From assembly GCA_026225055.1 (NCBI GenBank), contig JAMFSA010000016.1, positions 1 to 40,365 on the forward strand: a stretch of DNA of 40,365 nucleotides, given 5' to 3'. The notes under the pieces are model-generated. The model was not told the DNA's origin. It worked only from the letters and a program-made list of their open reading frames with translations, and searched no databases. Source of the stretch: Mucilaginibacter xinganensis (GTDB taxonomy: Bacteria; Bacteroidota; Bacteroidia; Sphingobacteriales; Sphingobacteriaceae). The translations under genes were made by a program, and so were the position numbers. Of the stretch, positions 1 through 7,845 are shown piece by piece. Positions within the stretch are counted from its first letter, which is position 1; every line of letters starts with the position of its first letter.

Positions 1-56
1 ACCTGTGTAATACTTAACATCAGGAAACACAAACTTACTAGTAGAAGTTTTTTCAT
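1..56 (-). CDS. 5' end of an exported protein (partial)
   Basis: Reading leftwards from an ATG at 54-56, an open frame runs off the window edge after 18 codons. It encodes MKKLLLVSLCFLMLSITQ, a textbook Sec signal peptide with a lysine-rich start and a long hydrophobic core. Nothing of the mature protein is visible, so its function cannot be said. It is divergent from the PadR gene and shares the AT-rich 57-230 gap with it. The call rests only on the signal-peptide pattern. Confidence 0.55.
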   Translation of the reverse strand, partial: MKKLLLVSLCFLMLSITQ

Positions 57-194
57 TTTGTTAATAATAAGATCAGTTAATAGTTAATTAATTATAAAAG
101 TAATGTTAGATTTTCAAATAGTCAAGAGAAATGTCTTTTTTTTTAAAATAAATGCAGTTTTACGAAGTTTAATTAAAATTTATAGTACTATGCA

Positions 195-226
195 TTGCAT
201 AATACATTTTTAAACATATATCTTTG
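195..226 (+). promoter_or_regulatory. Housekeeping-type promoter of the padR gene
   Basis: TATCTTTG at 219-226 matches the Bacteroidetes -7 consensus TAnnTTTG exactly, and a TTG at 195-197 lies 21 bp upstream, a suitable -33 element. The predicted transcription start falls at or next to the ATG at 231, so the mRNA would be leaderless or nearly so. This also argues against the longer reading frame that opens at 195, which would lie inside the promoter. Confidence 0.55.
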
Positions 227-230
227 TAGT

Positions 231-611
231 ATGATTGTTGAAAATACACAAACCCAAATGCGGAAAGGCATATTAGAATATTGCATACTTTCCATAATAG
301 CTAAGGGCGAAACATATGCCTCAGACATCATTGCTGAGCTTAAAAAGGCCCAACTGCTTGTAGTTGAGGGTACTCTGTATCCTTTATTAACGCGCCTAAA
401 AAATAATGGACTGCTAACTTATAATTGGGTAGAGTCGACATCGGGGCCGCCGCGCAAGTATTATATACTTGCTGATGAGGGCAAAAAGGTTTTAGAACAG
501 TTGGATAAAACATGGTTGGAGCTGGAGTTTGCCGTCCAAACCGCTATAGGCAACAGGAATAAACCTGCTGAGCCAAGTGCCAATAATGAAGCTAATCAAC
601 CTGAAATTTAA
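231..611 (+). CDS. PadR-family transcriptional regulator
   Basis: A 126-residue winged-helix regulator of the short PadR type (PF03551). The core runs from MRKGILEYCILSIIAKG through YASDIIAELKKAQL and VEGTLYPLLTRLKNNGLL to the wing GPPRKYYILADEGKKVLE. This is the canonical order of helix 1, recognition helix (EGTLYPLL) and wing (PRKYY). The C-terminal 20 residues are Asn/Ala/Pro/Glu-rich and probably disordered. The frame is open back to 195, but I chose the ATG at 231 because the promoter lies in between. The gene sits 57 bp upstream of a PspC-domain membrane protein, a pairing common in Bacteroidetes, where the PadR protein is thought to control an envelope-stress or membrane protein. Its effector ligand is unknown. 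Confidence 0.93.
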   Translation: MIVENTQTQMRKGILEYCILSIIAKGETYASDIIAELKKAQLLVVEGTLYPLLTRLKNNGLLTYNWVESTSGPPRKYYILADEGKKVLEQLDKTWLELEFAVQTAIGNRNKPAEPSANNEANQPEI

Positions 612-668
612 CCCCCCTTGCGGATTATATTAATATAACAAGACTAAACCGATAAATAATTATCAATC

Positions 669-2384
669 ATGAACAAAACTATCATCATAAATATAAACGG
701 CATCGTATTCCATATAGAAGAAGACGCCTATGAAATACTAAAAGAGTATATGACGAACGTGAAACGTCATTTTCTTGATTCAGCAGATAGCCTGGAGATC
801 ACTACAGATATTGAAAACCGCATTGCTGAAATGTTCTCGGATATACTAACTGCTGAGAACAAACAGGTTATAGTTGAACAGGATGTGCGCTCAATTATTG
901 AGCAAATGGGTACCGTGGACGAGTTTGACGAAATATATGAGGACGCAAAAACCGATACTAATAATGCTTACGCCTATAATACCGGCGAGCGCAGATTGTT
1001 TCGTGATCCGGATGATCACCTGGTGAGTGGTGTTTGCGCGGGCATAGCCAATTACTTTAATATTCAGCCGGTGTGGGTAAGGCTGGCATTTGCATTATCT
1101 TTTCTTTTTGCCGGATCAGGGCTATTAATATATATAATACTATGGATAGTGATACCCAAAGCATTAACCCGTTCCGACCGTATGGCCATGAAGGGCGAAA
1201 AACTAAATCTGCAGGGCTTTAAAAACAATTTTGAAGAAGAGTTGCACTCTGTGCGCAACCACCTGAACAACTTAGGCCAGGAAGCACGCCCCCTTGTATA
1301 TAAACTGCGTGACTTTATAACCGACTTTGCACATCACCTCGGATTATTTTTTAATGGTGCAGGTAAAATAATAATTAAAGTAGTAGGCGTAGTAATATTG
1401 CTGGCGTTTTTTGCAGGCGCTATAGCCTTAGTTGTAGCATTGGTCGCATTTTTAGGCTTTGGTGCCGGGCATGGTAATGGTATGTTCCCAATGTCGATAT
1501 GGGCGAATGAGCATGCAGACAGGATATATATAGCAGCATTTTTAACTGCCTTTATACCTGTACTTACTATTATATTAATGTTGATAAGCGCAGTTTTTAA
1601 CACAACATCCATCAGCAGATCAACAGGTACCATCATACTGGTAATTTGGATATGCGCTATAAGTGTACTGGTATTTTATATTGCCAAAGTGGGTTCAAAT
1701 TTCAGGGAAACGGCTAGCTTCACTCAAACCGTAAATTTAAAAACAGCACCTAATAATGTTTATTACCTAAAATTGGATAACGTTAAATACCTTACACGAG
1801 ACGATAGTTTACGCCTTGATATAAAAAACAACTTTCGCAACATGATCCTTACTAATGATTTTGAGGATGATCCGGAGCCTCGTAACATCAGCGTTAGCAT
1901 TGAGCGCAGTGATATTAGTCAGCCGGTTATGATAGAGTCATTTACAGCAAAAGGCGGCAATTATGAGAGCGCGCTATTAAATGCACGCGACACCAAATAT
2001 ATATTTACGCAGGAAGATTCGGTTTTAAAGCTTGACGATAAACTCCGCAGGAGCCCTAATTCAGCATGGCATGCAGAATACCTGGATATTACCATAAAAC
2101 TTCCTTTAAATTCAAAGGTGATCATTGACCAGGATCTGAACAACCGTATTAATCTTAATGCAAGTGTTGGCGATTGTAAAACCCTGAACAAACAGGAAAA
2201 TGCCACATCGGCTACTTTTATTATGACGGATAATGGCCTGCAATGCAAAGTTGATACCGTAGTAATTGTAAAAACACCTGCGCAAGTCGACTCTGCACGT
2301 AAAGCCAGCAGCGCAAAAACAATAGCCAAACTGCAGGCACAAATAGATTCGACTAAAAAAGCTGATAGCGTAGCCAAACACTAA
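669..2384 (+). CDS. PspC-domain membrane protein
   Basis: A 571-residue membrane protein with a PspC domain (PF04024) at about residues 107-165; RRLFRDPDDHLVSGVCAGIA is its diagnostic start and an IILWIVIP helix ends it. Residues 1-95 form the soluble N-terminal region found in Bacteroidetes PspC proteins (MNKTIIININGIVFHIEEDA). Further hydrophobic segments lie near 234-266, 286-310 and 319-340. The C-terminal 220 residues are hydrophilic with beta-type repeats and end in an Ala/Lys/Gln coiled-coil-like tail. In Proteobacteria PspC is a phage-shock membrane sensor; the Bacteroidetes proteins are larger and less well understood, so a role in envelope stress is inference. It is probably co-transcribed with padR 57 bp upstream. 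Confidence 0.9.
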   Translation: MNKTIIININGIVFHIEEDAYEILKEYMTNVKRHFLDSADSLEITTDIENRIAEMFSDILTAENKQVIVEQDVRSIIEQMGTVDEFDEIYEDAKTDTNNAYAYNTGERRLFRDPDDHLVSGVCAGIANYFNIQPVWVRLAFALSFLFAGSGLLIYIILWIVIPKALTRSDRMAMKGEKLNLQGFKNNFEEELHSVRNHLNNLGQEARPLVYKLRDFITDFAHHLGLFFNGAGKIIIKVVGVVILLAFFAGAIALVVALVAFLGFGAGHGNGMFPMSIWANEHADRIYIAAFLTAFIPVLTIILMLISAVFNTTSISRSTGTIILVIWICAISVLVFYIAKVGSNFRETASFTQTVNLKTAPNNVYYLKLDNVKYLTRDDSLRLDIKNNFRNMILTNDFEDDPEPRNISVSIERSDISQPVMIESFTAKGGNYESALLNARDTKYIFTQEDSVLKLDDKLRRSPNSAWHAEYLDITIKLPLNSKVIIDQDLNNRINLNASVGDCKTLNKQENATSATFIMTDNGLQCKVDTVVIVKTPAQVDSARKASSAKTIAKLQAQIDSTKKADSVAKH

Positions 2385-2386
2385 TA

Positions 2387-2587
2387 ATGAAACTACTGGT
2401 AAGATACCTGAGCCTGCTGATATTCAGCGGGCTCATTATTCCGCTTTATATAACTATAACAGCGCCGGTAAAAACAATGCCTTTGAAAAAATCTGCCGAA
2501 AAGCTTTGTAATCGCCAAACTCATACCCACTTCTTTTACAAGTACATACTCGGAAATATCTTCCCGGTATTAAAAAACTTAAATTAA
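2387..2587 (+). CDS. Possible small membrane or exported peptide (66 aa)
   Basis: An open frame starts two bases after the PspC stop codon. It has a hydrophobic N-terminus (MKLLVRYLSLLIFSGLIIPL) followed by a basic, His/Tyr/Phe-containing tail with no recognisable motif. The tight spacing suggests translational coupling, and the start looks like a signal peptide or single membrane helix. The tail looks random, however, and I recognise no family. It may be a real small envelope protein or chance coding; I slightly favour chance. Confidence 0.3.
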   Translation: MKLLVRYLSLLIFSGLIIPLYITITAPVKTMPLKKSAEKLCNRQTHTHFFYKYILGNIFPVLKNLN

Positions 2588-2590
2588 ATT

Positions 2591-2620
2591 GTAACCTTCC
2601 CCCCTATTTGTGCATCTTAT
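2591..2620 (+). promoter_or_regulatory. Possible ECF-type promoter for the outer-membrane receptor gene
   Basis: GTAACC at 2591-2596 and CATCTTAT at 2613-2620, about 16 bp apart, resemble the GTAAC ... CGTC pattern of several Bacteroidetes ECF sigma promoters. If used, the message would carry a leader of about 160 nt before the ATG at 2784. No TAnnTTTG box stands out in the 2588-2783 gap. This is a pattern resemblance only. Confidence 0.25.
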
Positions 2621-2783
2621 ATACAAATAACAATTTAACAACTGAACTATATATAACAACTGTACTATCTATACTATATAATAAATAACGGCTAAAACCG
2701 GCAAGCTCAAACTTTCGTGATCTATCTGAAAAAAAAGAGAAAAAACTTTAAAGGGAGAGCTATTGCCAAAATTTTAACATATC

Positions 2784-5225
2784 ATGAAATCGTCTCTATA
2801 TAAAACATTTCTTACAGCTATTCTAATCATATGCTCTGCCATAGCCTTTGCACAAACCGGCACAAAAGTATCAGGTTCATTAGTAAACGCACAGGGAGCA
2901 CCAATGGATTATGCTTCGGTAAGCCTATTACGCACCAAGGATTCAACCGTAGTTATGGGCACCTTAAGTACCGAGGCCGGGCTATACATTTTCGATCATA
3001 TTAAAGCAGGGAGCTATGTAGTTAAAGCCGAAGCTGTGGGATATACAAAGACATTGAGCCAGCCGCTTACCATTACCGATGGCACATCAACCCATACTGT
3101 TCCGGTTTTAAAACTAACCGCTGCCAACCGCACCTTAAATACAGTAAGCATTACAGCTGCAAAACCATTAATAGAGCATCAGGCTGATAAAGTGGTAATG
3201 AATGTTGCCGGTAGCGTGCTTGCAGCCGGAAATACCGCCATGGATATACTGGAACGCGCCCCCGGTGTTACCGTTGATAAGGACGACAACATCAGCCTTA
3301 AAGGTAAACAAGGTGTAACCGTAATGATAAATGATAAGCTCACTTATTTATCATCACAACAATTGGCCACACTGTTAAAATCAACTGATGGCAATACAAT
3401 CCAGTCAATCGAGATCATCTCCAACCCATCAGCAAAATATGATGCCGCGGGCAACTCGGGTATCATCAACATAAAGCTTAAAAAGAATAGCCAGTCGGGC
3501 ACTAACGGTAGTATTATAACTACCGGCGGCTTTGGCGCTTATGGAAATGATAACTCAACCCTTACCTTAAACCACAAACAAGGCAACCTGAATGTATTCG
3601 GCAGTTTTACACATGGCGATTATGAGCAGGGCCGCAACCTGGATATTATGCGTACGGTTACTGACGGAGATGAATCGACCTACTTTAAACAATATAATTA
3701 CATGAAGAGTGATTCGCACTGGAACAATTACCGTTTCGGCGCTGATTATGATACATCACCAACCAATACCTTAGGCTTTATTGTAAACGGTTATTTTAAT
3801 ACCGAACAGGATAACAATACTGACAATACTTATATAGGATCTACTCCTGCCGCGAATGATTCTTTACAGAAAACTCCCGGCCAGTTTAACCAGTCGTACA
3901 AAAACTTTGCGGTGAATTTAAATGACCGTTGGAAGATTGACACGCTTGGCCAGGAAATTGGCATCGACCTTGATTATTCAAAATTCACCAACAACAGCCT
4001 TAACTATTATAATACTACATTTTTATTGCCTGATGGAACACAACAACACCCAACACAATATTTGCAGGAGCAAACACCATCAACCATCAACATAAAAACA
4101 GCCAAGTTAGATTACACCAAGCCAATTACAAAAAGCATAAAACTGGAAGCCGGTGTAAAATTCAGCGATGTAAAAACTGACAACGACCTTGAAGCACAAA
4201 CACTGCAGAATGGCCAGTATGTTAATGATACTACCCGTACCAACCGATTTGTTTACGACGAAAAGATTGATGCAGCCTATTTTTCATTAAGCAAAAAGTA
4301 CAAAAACACATCGGTACAGTTGGGTTTAAGGGGCGAATACACCAGCTCAAGAGGCGACCTGGTTACCGAAGATTCTGTTGCAGAGCGTAAATATTTCAAC
4401 CTTTTCCCAAGCGTTTTCCTGAACCATACCTTTTCTGATAAAAATGAAGTGAGTTTTTCATACAGCCGCCGTATTGATCGCCCAAGTTATCAGGATCTGA
4501 ACCCTTTTATATATTACCTGGATCAGTACACCTATTCAAAAGGTAACCCATTTTTAAGGCCACAGTACACCAATAACTTCGAGCTGGATTATACCTATAA
4601 TAAAACCATTAATGTAAGCTTAAACTACGCCCATACTACCGATGCTATTACAGAGATAATATTAACAGATGTGGCCCGCAAAGCCACCTACCAAACCAAT
4701 ACTAACCTGCAAACACAGGATTCCTACAGTATAGATATCAATTCCCCTTTTACAATTGCCAAGTGGTGGACAGGTAATGCTGAAGGCAATTTATTTGATA
4801 TGAAATTTAAATCGGACTCCTTATTTGGTGGCAACCTTAATAGCGGGCAGCTGGCATACAATTTAAAATTATCGCAAACATTTACCTTCGCAGGATTTAA
4901 GGCTGAGCTATACTCTAATTATCAATCGGCCATGACCTATGGTATTTATCATTTAAGGCCACGCTATTCAACCGATGCAGGTATCAGCCATTCGTTTGAT
5001 AATAAAAAGCTGAACATAAAATTCGCGGTTAACGATATATTTAACACACGCACCAATAACCTGAGTGCCAATTACCAGGCTGATGATTTCAGCATTCACC
5101 AAAAAAGCACATCACGCATTGCCCGTTTAACCCTCACCTACAACTTTGGTAACGATAAAATTAAAGCCCGCGAACATAAGACTGGTGCCGAAGATGAGAG
5201 TGGAAGGGTAAAAGGAGGCAATTAA
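2784..5225 (+). CDS. TonB-dependent-receptor-like outer-membrane beta-barrel protein
   Basis: An 813-residue outer-membrane protein. The signal peptide ends at AIAFAQ (about residue 24). A carboxypeptidase-regulatory-like beta-sandwich follows (about 27-110: GSLVNAQGAPMDYASVSLLR ... GSYVVKAEAVGYTK). A plug-like domain comes next (about 118-235), with NTAMDILERAPGVTVDKDD and SIEIISNPSAKYDAAGNSGI, the latter typical of the OMP_b-brl_3 branch of TonB-dependent receptors. The rest is a barrel with RRIDRPSYQDLNPF, also diagnostic. It ends in a basic tail after LTLTYNFG. No SusD-type partner is adjacent, so this is not a polysaccharide-utilisation locus pair. The substrate is unknown, and members of this branch need not be importers. 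The start is the only ATG before the signal peptide. Confidence 0.9.
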   Translation: MKSSLYKTFLTAILIICSAIAFAQTGTKVSGSLVNAQGAPMDYASVSLLRTKDSTVVMGTLSTEAGLYIFDHIKAGSYVVKAEAVGYTKTLSQPLTITDGTSTHTVPVLKLTAANRTLNTVSITAAKPLIEHQADKVVMNVAGSVLAAGNTAMDILERAPGVTVDKDDNISLKGKQGVTVMINDKLTYLSSQQLATLLKSTDGNTIQSIEIISNPSAKYDAAGNSGIINIKLKKNSQSGTNGSIITTGGFGAYGNDNSTLTLNHKQGNLNVFGSFTHGDYEQGRNLDIMRTVTDGDESTYFKQYNYMKSDSHWNNYRFGADYDTSPTNTLGFIVNGYFNTEQDNNTDNTYIGSTPAANDSLQKTPGQFNQSYKNFAVNLNDRWKIDTLGQEIGIDLDYSKFTNNSLNYYNTTFLLPDGTQQHPTQYLQEQTPSTINIKTAKLDYTKPITKSIKLEAGVKFSDVKTDNDLEAQTLQNGQYVNDTTRTNRFVYDEKIDAAYFSLSKKYKNTSVQLGLRGEYTSSRGDLVTEDSVAERKYFNLFPSVFLNHTFSDKNEVSFSYSRRIDRPSYQDLNPFIYYLDQYTYSKGNPFLRPQYTNNFELDYTYNKTINVSLNYAHTTDAITEIILTDVARKATYQTNTNLQTQDSYSIDINSPFTIAKWWTGNAEGNLFDMKFKSDSLFGGNLNSGQLAYNLKLSQTFTFAGFKAELYSNYQSAMTYGIYHLRPRYSTDAGISHSFDNKKLNIKFAVNDIFNTRTNNLSANYQADDFSIHQKSTSRIARLTLTYNFGNDKIKAREHKTGAEDESGRVKGGN

Positions 5226-5232
5226 CTCCTAT

Positions 5233-5469
5233 CCTCTCTTTATGCGCAGCGTAGAGAGGGGCGACCAGCGATAGCGTAGTCGGGGGTGGGTTAGCGGAGC
5301 GCGAAAAAGAATCGACGAGACATCGCTCGTAGAGTCAACTCACCCGGTCTTCCGCAAGCGGGAAAGAGGGCAGAGCGCATTTTCTTTTTCCCTTTTTTTC
5401 ACCCCCTCTTTGTGCGCAGCAAAGAGAGGGCGGCCAGCGCAGCGAAGTCGGGGTGAGTTAGCGGAGCGC
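5233..5469. repeat. Cluster of three related GC-rich intergenic repeats
   Basis: The gap between the receptor gene and recQ holds two direct copies of one repeat, 5233-5303 and 5402-5469. Each begins with a CCTCT...AGAGAGGG hairpin and ends GTTAGCGGAGCGC. Between them, 5331-5378 is a partial copy in the opposite direction (ACTCACCCGGTCTTCCGCAA). A fourth, inverted copy lies at 13655-13723. An open frame at 5410-5595 is just repeat translated and is not a gene. The repeats stand out as GC-rich against their surroundings. Confidence 0.75.
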
Positions 5470-5528
5470 TTTCTTACCAAGCGATATGTTTTCACCAAGC
5501 CTAATAGCAATGACGCTTCGAGAAATGG

Positions 5529-5561
5529 AGACTTACGAAGTTTTAAAAACTTCGTAAGTCT
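5529..5561 (+). terminator. Perfect 15-bp hairpin with T-rich flank
   Basis: AGACTTACGAAGTTT (5529-5543) and its exact reverse complement (5547-5561) enclose a three-base loop, followed by TTTAGTTTAT. It has the form of an intrinsic terminator on the plus strand, and would insulate recQ from anything upstream. It may equally be another dispersed palindromic repeat, since the nearest upstream gene ends 300 bp away. Confidence 0.5.
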
Positions 5562-5598
5562 TTTAGTTTATATCCACTCGCAAACAGCAAACTAATAA

Positions 5599-5606
5599 TA
5601 TATTTG
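5599..5606 (+). promoter_or_regulatory. -7 box of the recQ promoter
   Basis: TATATTTG is an exact TAnnTTTG match ending seven bases before the ATG at 5613. Transcription would start at or just before that ATG. The TTG at 5604 that opens the longest frame is part of this box, so it cannot be the real start if the box is used. No clear TTG -33 element is visible at the usual distance. Confidence 0.5.
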
Positions 5607-5612
5607 CATAGT

Positions 5613-7760
5613 ATGACACCTATACAGGCCCTGCAAAAATATTTCGGATACAGCGAGTTCAGGCACCAGCAGGCGGCTATTATTCAGCATGTTTTAGATA
5701 AGAAAGATGTTTTGGCGCTGATGCCTACCGGTGGTGGTAAATCATTATGCTACCAGTTGCCGGCAGTTTTGCTGGGTGGGCTGACCATTGTGATCTCTCC
5801 CCTCATCGCTTTAATGAAGGACCAAGTGGATAGCCTGAATGTGAACGGCATAACTGCGGCTTTCCTCAATTCGGCACAAAACCCTGATGAACAGCAGCGG
5901 CTGATGGGCAGGCTCAAGAATAACGAGATCAACCTATTATACCTTGCTCCCGAACGTTTATTTGGATCGGAAAATAAACTGGTTGAGTTTTTAAAGTCGC
6001 TGCCAGTTGTGCAGATCGCTATTGACGAGGCCCATTGTATCTCGCATTGGGGGCATGATTTCCGGCCTGAATATTTGATGCTGGCTGGTTTGAAAGATTA
6101 TTTCCCGAATATCCCCGTCATTGCTTTAACCGCCACTGCCGATAAGCTCACCCAGAAGGACATCCTCGAAAAATTAAATCTAAAAGATCCGGCTATATTT
6201 ATATCCTCCTTTAACCGGGAGAATATTACTTATACCGTATCCCCGAAAAAGAACAGCTTTAACCAGTTGCTTGATTTTTTGGAGAACCGCAAGGAAGAAT
6301 CGGGCATTATCTATTGTTTATCGCGTAAATCGACAGAAGCTTTGGCGGCTGACCTTAAAGAAGAAGGTTTTTCGGCAGAGGCCTACCATGCCGGACTGGA
6401 TAATACCATTAAGGCCCGCAACCAGGAAGCTTTTTTACGTGATGATGTGAAGATCATTGTGGCTACCATCGCTTTCGGCATGGGCATCAATAAATCGAAT
6501 GTGCGCTATGTGGTGCATATGGATCTGCCTAAAAACATTGAGGGCTATTACCAGGAAACCGGCAGAGCGGGCAGGGATGGTTTGCCCTCAGATACTATAT
6601 TATATTATTCGCCGGGCGATGCCATGAAGCTGAAGGGCTTTGCAAAGGTTGAGGATAATGAGGAGCAAAGCCGTATCATGCTTAAAAAGCTGGATGACAT
6701 GGTAAATTATTGCCAGCTGCAAACTTGCAGACGGCATTTTCTGTTAAAATACTTTGATGAGGAATCTGATGCTACCTGCGGATCATGCGATGTTTGTTTA
6801 ACGGAGTTTGAACGCTTTGATGGTACATTGATCGCACAAAAGGCTTTGTCGGCGGTATATAGGTTAAAGGAAAGATTTGGCAGTAATTATGTGATCGATT
6901 TTTTGCGTGGATCGAAGAGTGAAAAAATACGAGAAGAACATAAGCAGCTGAAAACATATGGCGTAGGTGCCGATATCAGCAAACCCGACTGGCAGCGATA
7001 CCTGCGCGAATTAAGCGCGATGGGCTATCTCCAGGTAGAAGGCGGCGAATATCCCGTGTTGAAACTAACACACCAAAGCGAGGCCGTATTAAAAGGATTG
7101 CAAACAGTAGAATTTATAGCGGCGGAAACAGTTGAGGAAAAACATACGGCTGTTGAAGTATTACCATTTGAGGCTGACCTGCTGAACGAATTGAAGAATG
7201 TAAGGCGCGATATCGCCACGCATGAAAATGTACCGGCCTATGTGATATTATCTGATGCTACTTTGGTAGAGATTGCTACCTATTTGCCGCAAAGTTTGGA
7301 TGAGCTGCGGATGATTTCCGGCTTTGGTGATATAAAACTGGCGCGTTACGGTCGTGAGATGCTGGCCCCGGTAAAAAGCTATTGCGGTATGCGCGGCCTG
7401 TCGTCCAAAATAAAACAAAAGGTGCAGAAACGGGAGCGCAAGCCACGGCCCGAAAGATCGAGTGATACCCGGCGGGCTAGTTTTACCTTATTTAAAGAAG
7501 GCAGCAGCATTGCGGAGATAGCCCATGAACGTAAGTTATCACCCATGACGGTGGAAAGCCACCTCACCTATTATGTGCAAACGGGCGATATTGATGTATC
7601 GGAGTTTGTGACTAAGGAAAAATTAACAGTGATACAGGATACGGTAGAAAGTTACGGCGATGAGAAGTTATCGCCATTAAAAGAAATATTGGGCGAGGAT
7701 TATAGTTATACGGAGATAAAGGCGGTGATAGCGTGGATGAAGGGACAAACAGCTAGTTAA
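5613..7760 (+). CDS. recQ: ATP-dependent DNA helicase RecQ
   Basis: A 3'-5' DNA helicase of about 715 residues acting in recombination and fork repair. Motifs appear in order (numbering from the TTG at 5604): Walker A PTGGGKS (41-47), DEAH box (141-144) followed by the RecQ aromatic loop HCISHWGHDFRPEY, TATA motif III (176-179), and motif VI GYYQETGRAGRDG (about 314-326). The zinc subdomain has Cys375, 392, 395 and 398. A winged-helix RQC domain follows, then HRDC (PAYVILSDATLVEIATYLPQ) and a C-terminal HTH_40-like helix-turn-helix region (about 625-710, FKEGSSIAEIAHERKLSPMT). All catalytic motifs are intact. The ATG at 5613 is preferred because the upstream TTG lies inside the promoter. It is a stand-alone gene in a repeat-rich neighbourhood. 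Confidence 0.97.
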   Translation: MTPIQALQKYFGYSEFRHQQAAIIQHVLDKKDVLALMPTGGGKSLCYQLPAVLLGGLTIVISPLIALMKDQVDSLNVNGITAAFLNSAQNPDEQQRLMGRLKNNEINLLYLAPERLFGSENKLVEFLKSLPVVQIAIDEAHCISHWGHDFRPEYLMLAGLKDYFPNIPVIALTATADKLTQKDILEKLNLKDPAIFISSFNRENITYTVSPKKNSFNQLLDFLENRKEESGIIYCLSRKSTEALAADLKEEGFSAEAYHAGLDNTIKARNQEAFLRDDVKIIVATIAFGMGINKSNVRYVVHMDLPKNIEGYYQETGRAGRDGLPSDTILYYSPGDAMKLKGFAKVEDNEEQSRIMLKKLDDMVNYCQLQTCRRHFLLKYFDEESDATCGSCDVCLTEFERFDGTLIAQKALSAVYRLKERFGSNYVIDFLRGSKSEKIREEHKQLKTYGVGADISKPDWQRYLRELSAMGYLQVEGGEYPVLKLTHQSEAVLKGLQTVEFIAAETVEEKHTAVEVLPFEADLLNELKNVRRDIATHENVPAYVILSDATLVEIATYLPQSLDELRMISGFGDIKLARYGREMLAPVKSYCGMRGLSSKIKQKVQKRERKPRPERSSDTRRASFTLFKEGSSIAEIAHERKLSPMTVESHLTYYVQTGDIDVSEFVTKEKLTVIQDTVESYGDEKLSPLKEILGEDYSYTEIKAVIAWMKGQTAS

Positions 7761-7766
7761 TAAGCT

Positions 7767-7797
7767 TGTCATTGCGAGCGATAGCGTGGCAATGACA
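7767..7797. repeat. Short inverted repeat (GTCATTGCGAG family, minimal form)
   Basis: TGTCATTGC (7767-7775) and GCAATGACA (7789-7797) form a hairpin around GAGCGATAGCGTG. The sequence is a shortened version of the arm of the larger element at 9747-9836. It lies between the recQ stop and murF. Confidence 0.7.
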
Positions 7798-7845
7798 TAT
7801 AGAATATAAGGCAATAAATAATATGTTTTGTTGAAATTTATACCA

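Noticed and set aside
5410..5595. 61-codon open frame before recQ
   Set aside because: It is the 5402-5469 repeat and the 5529-5561 hairpin read as protein; a sister repeat copy has no such frame.
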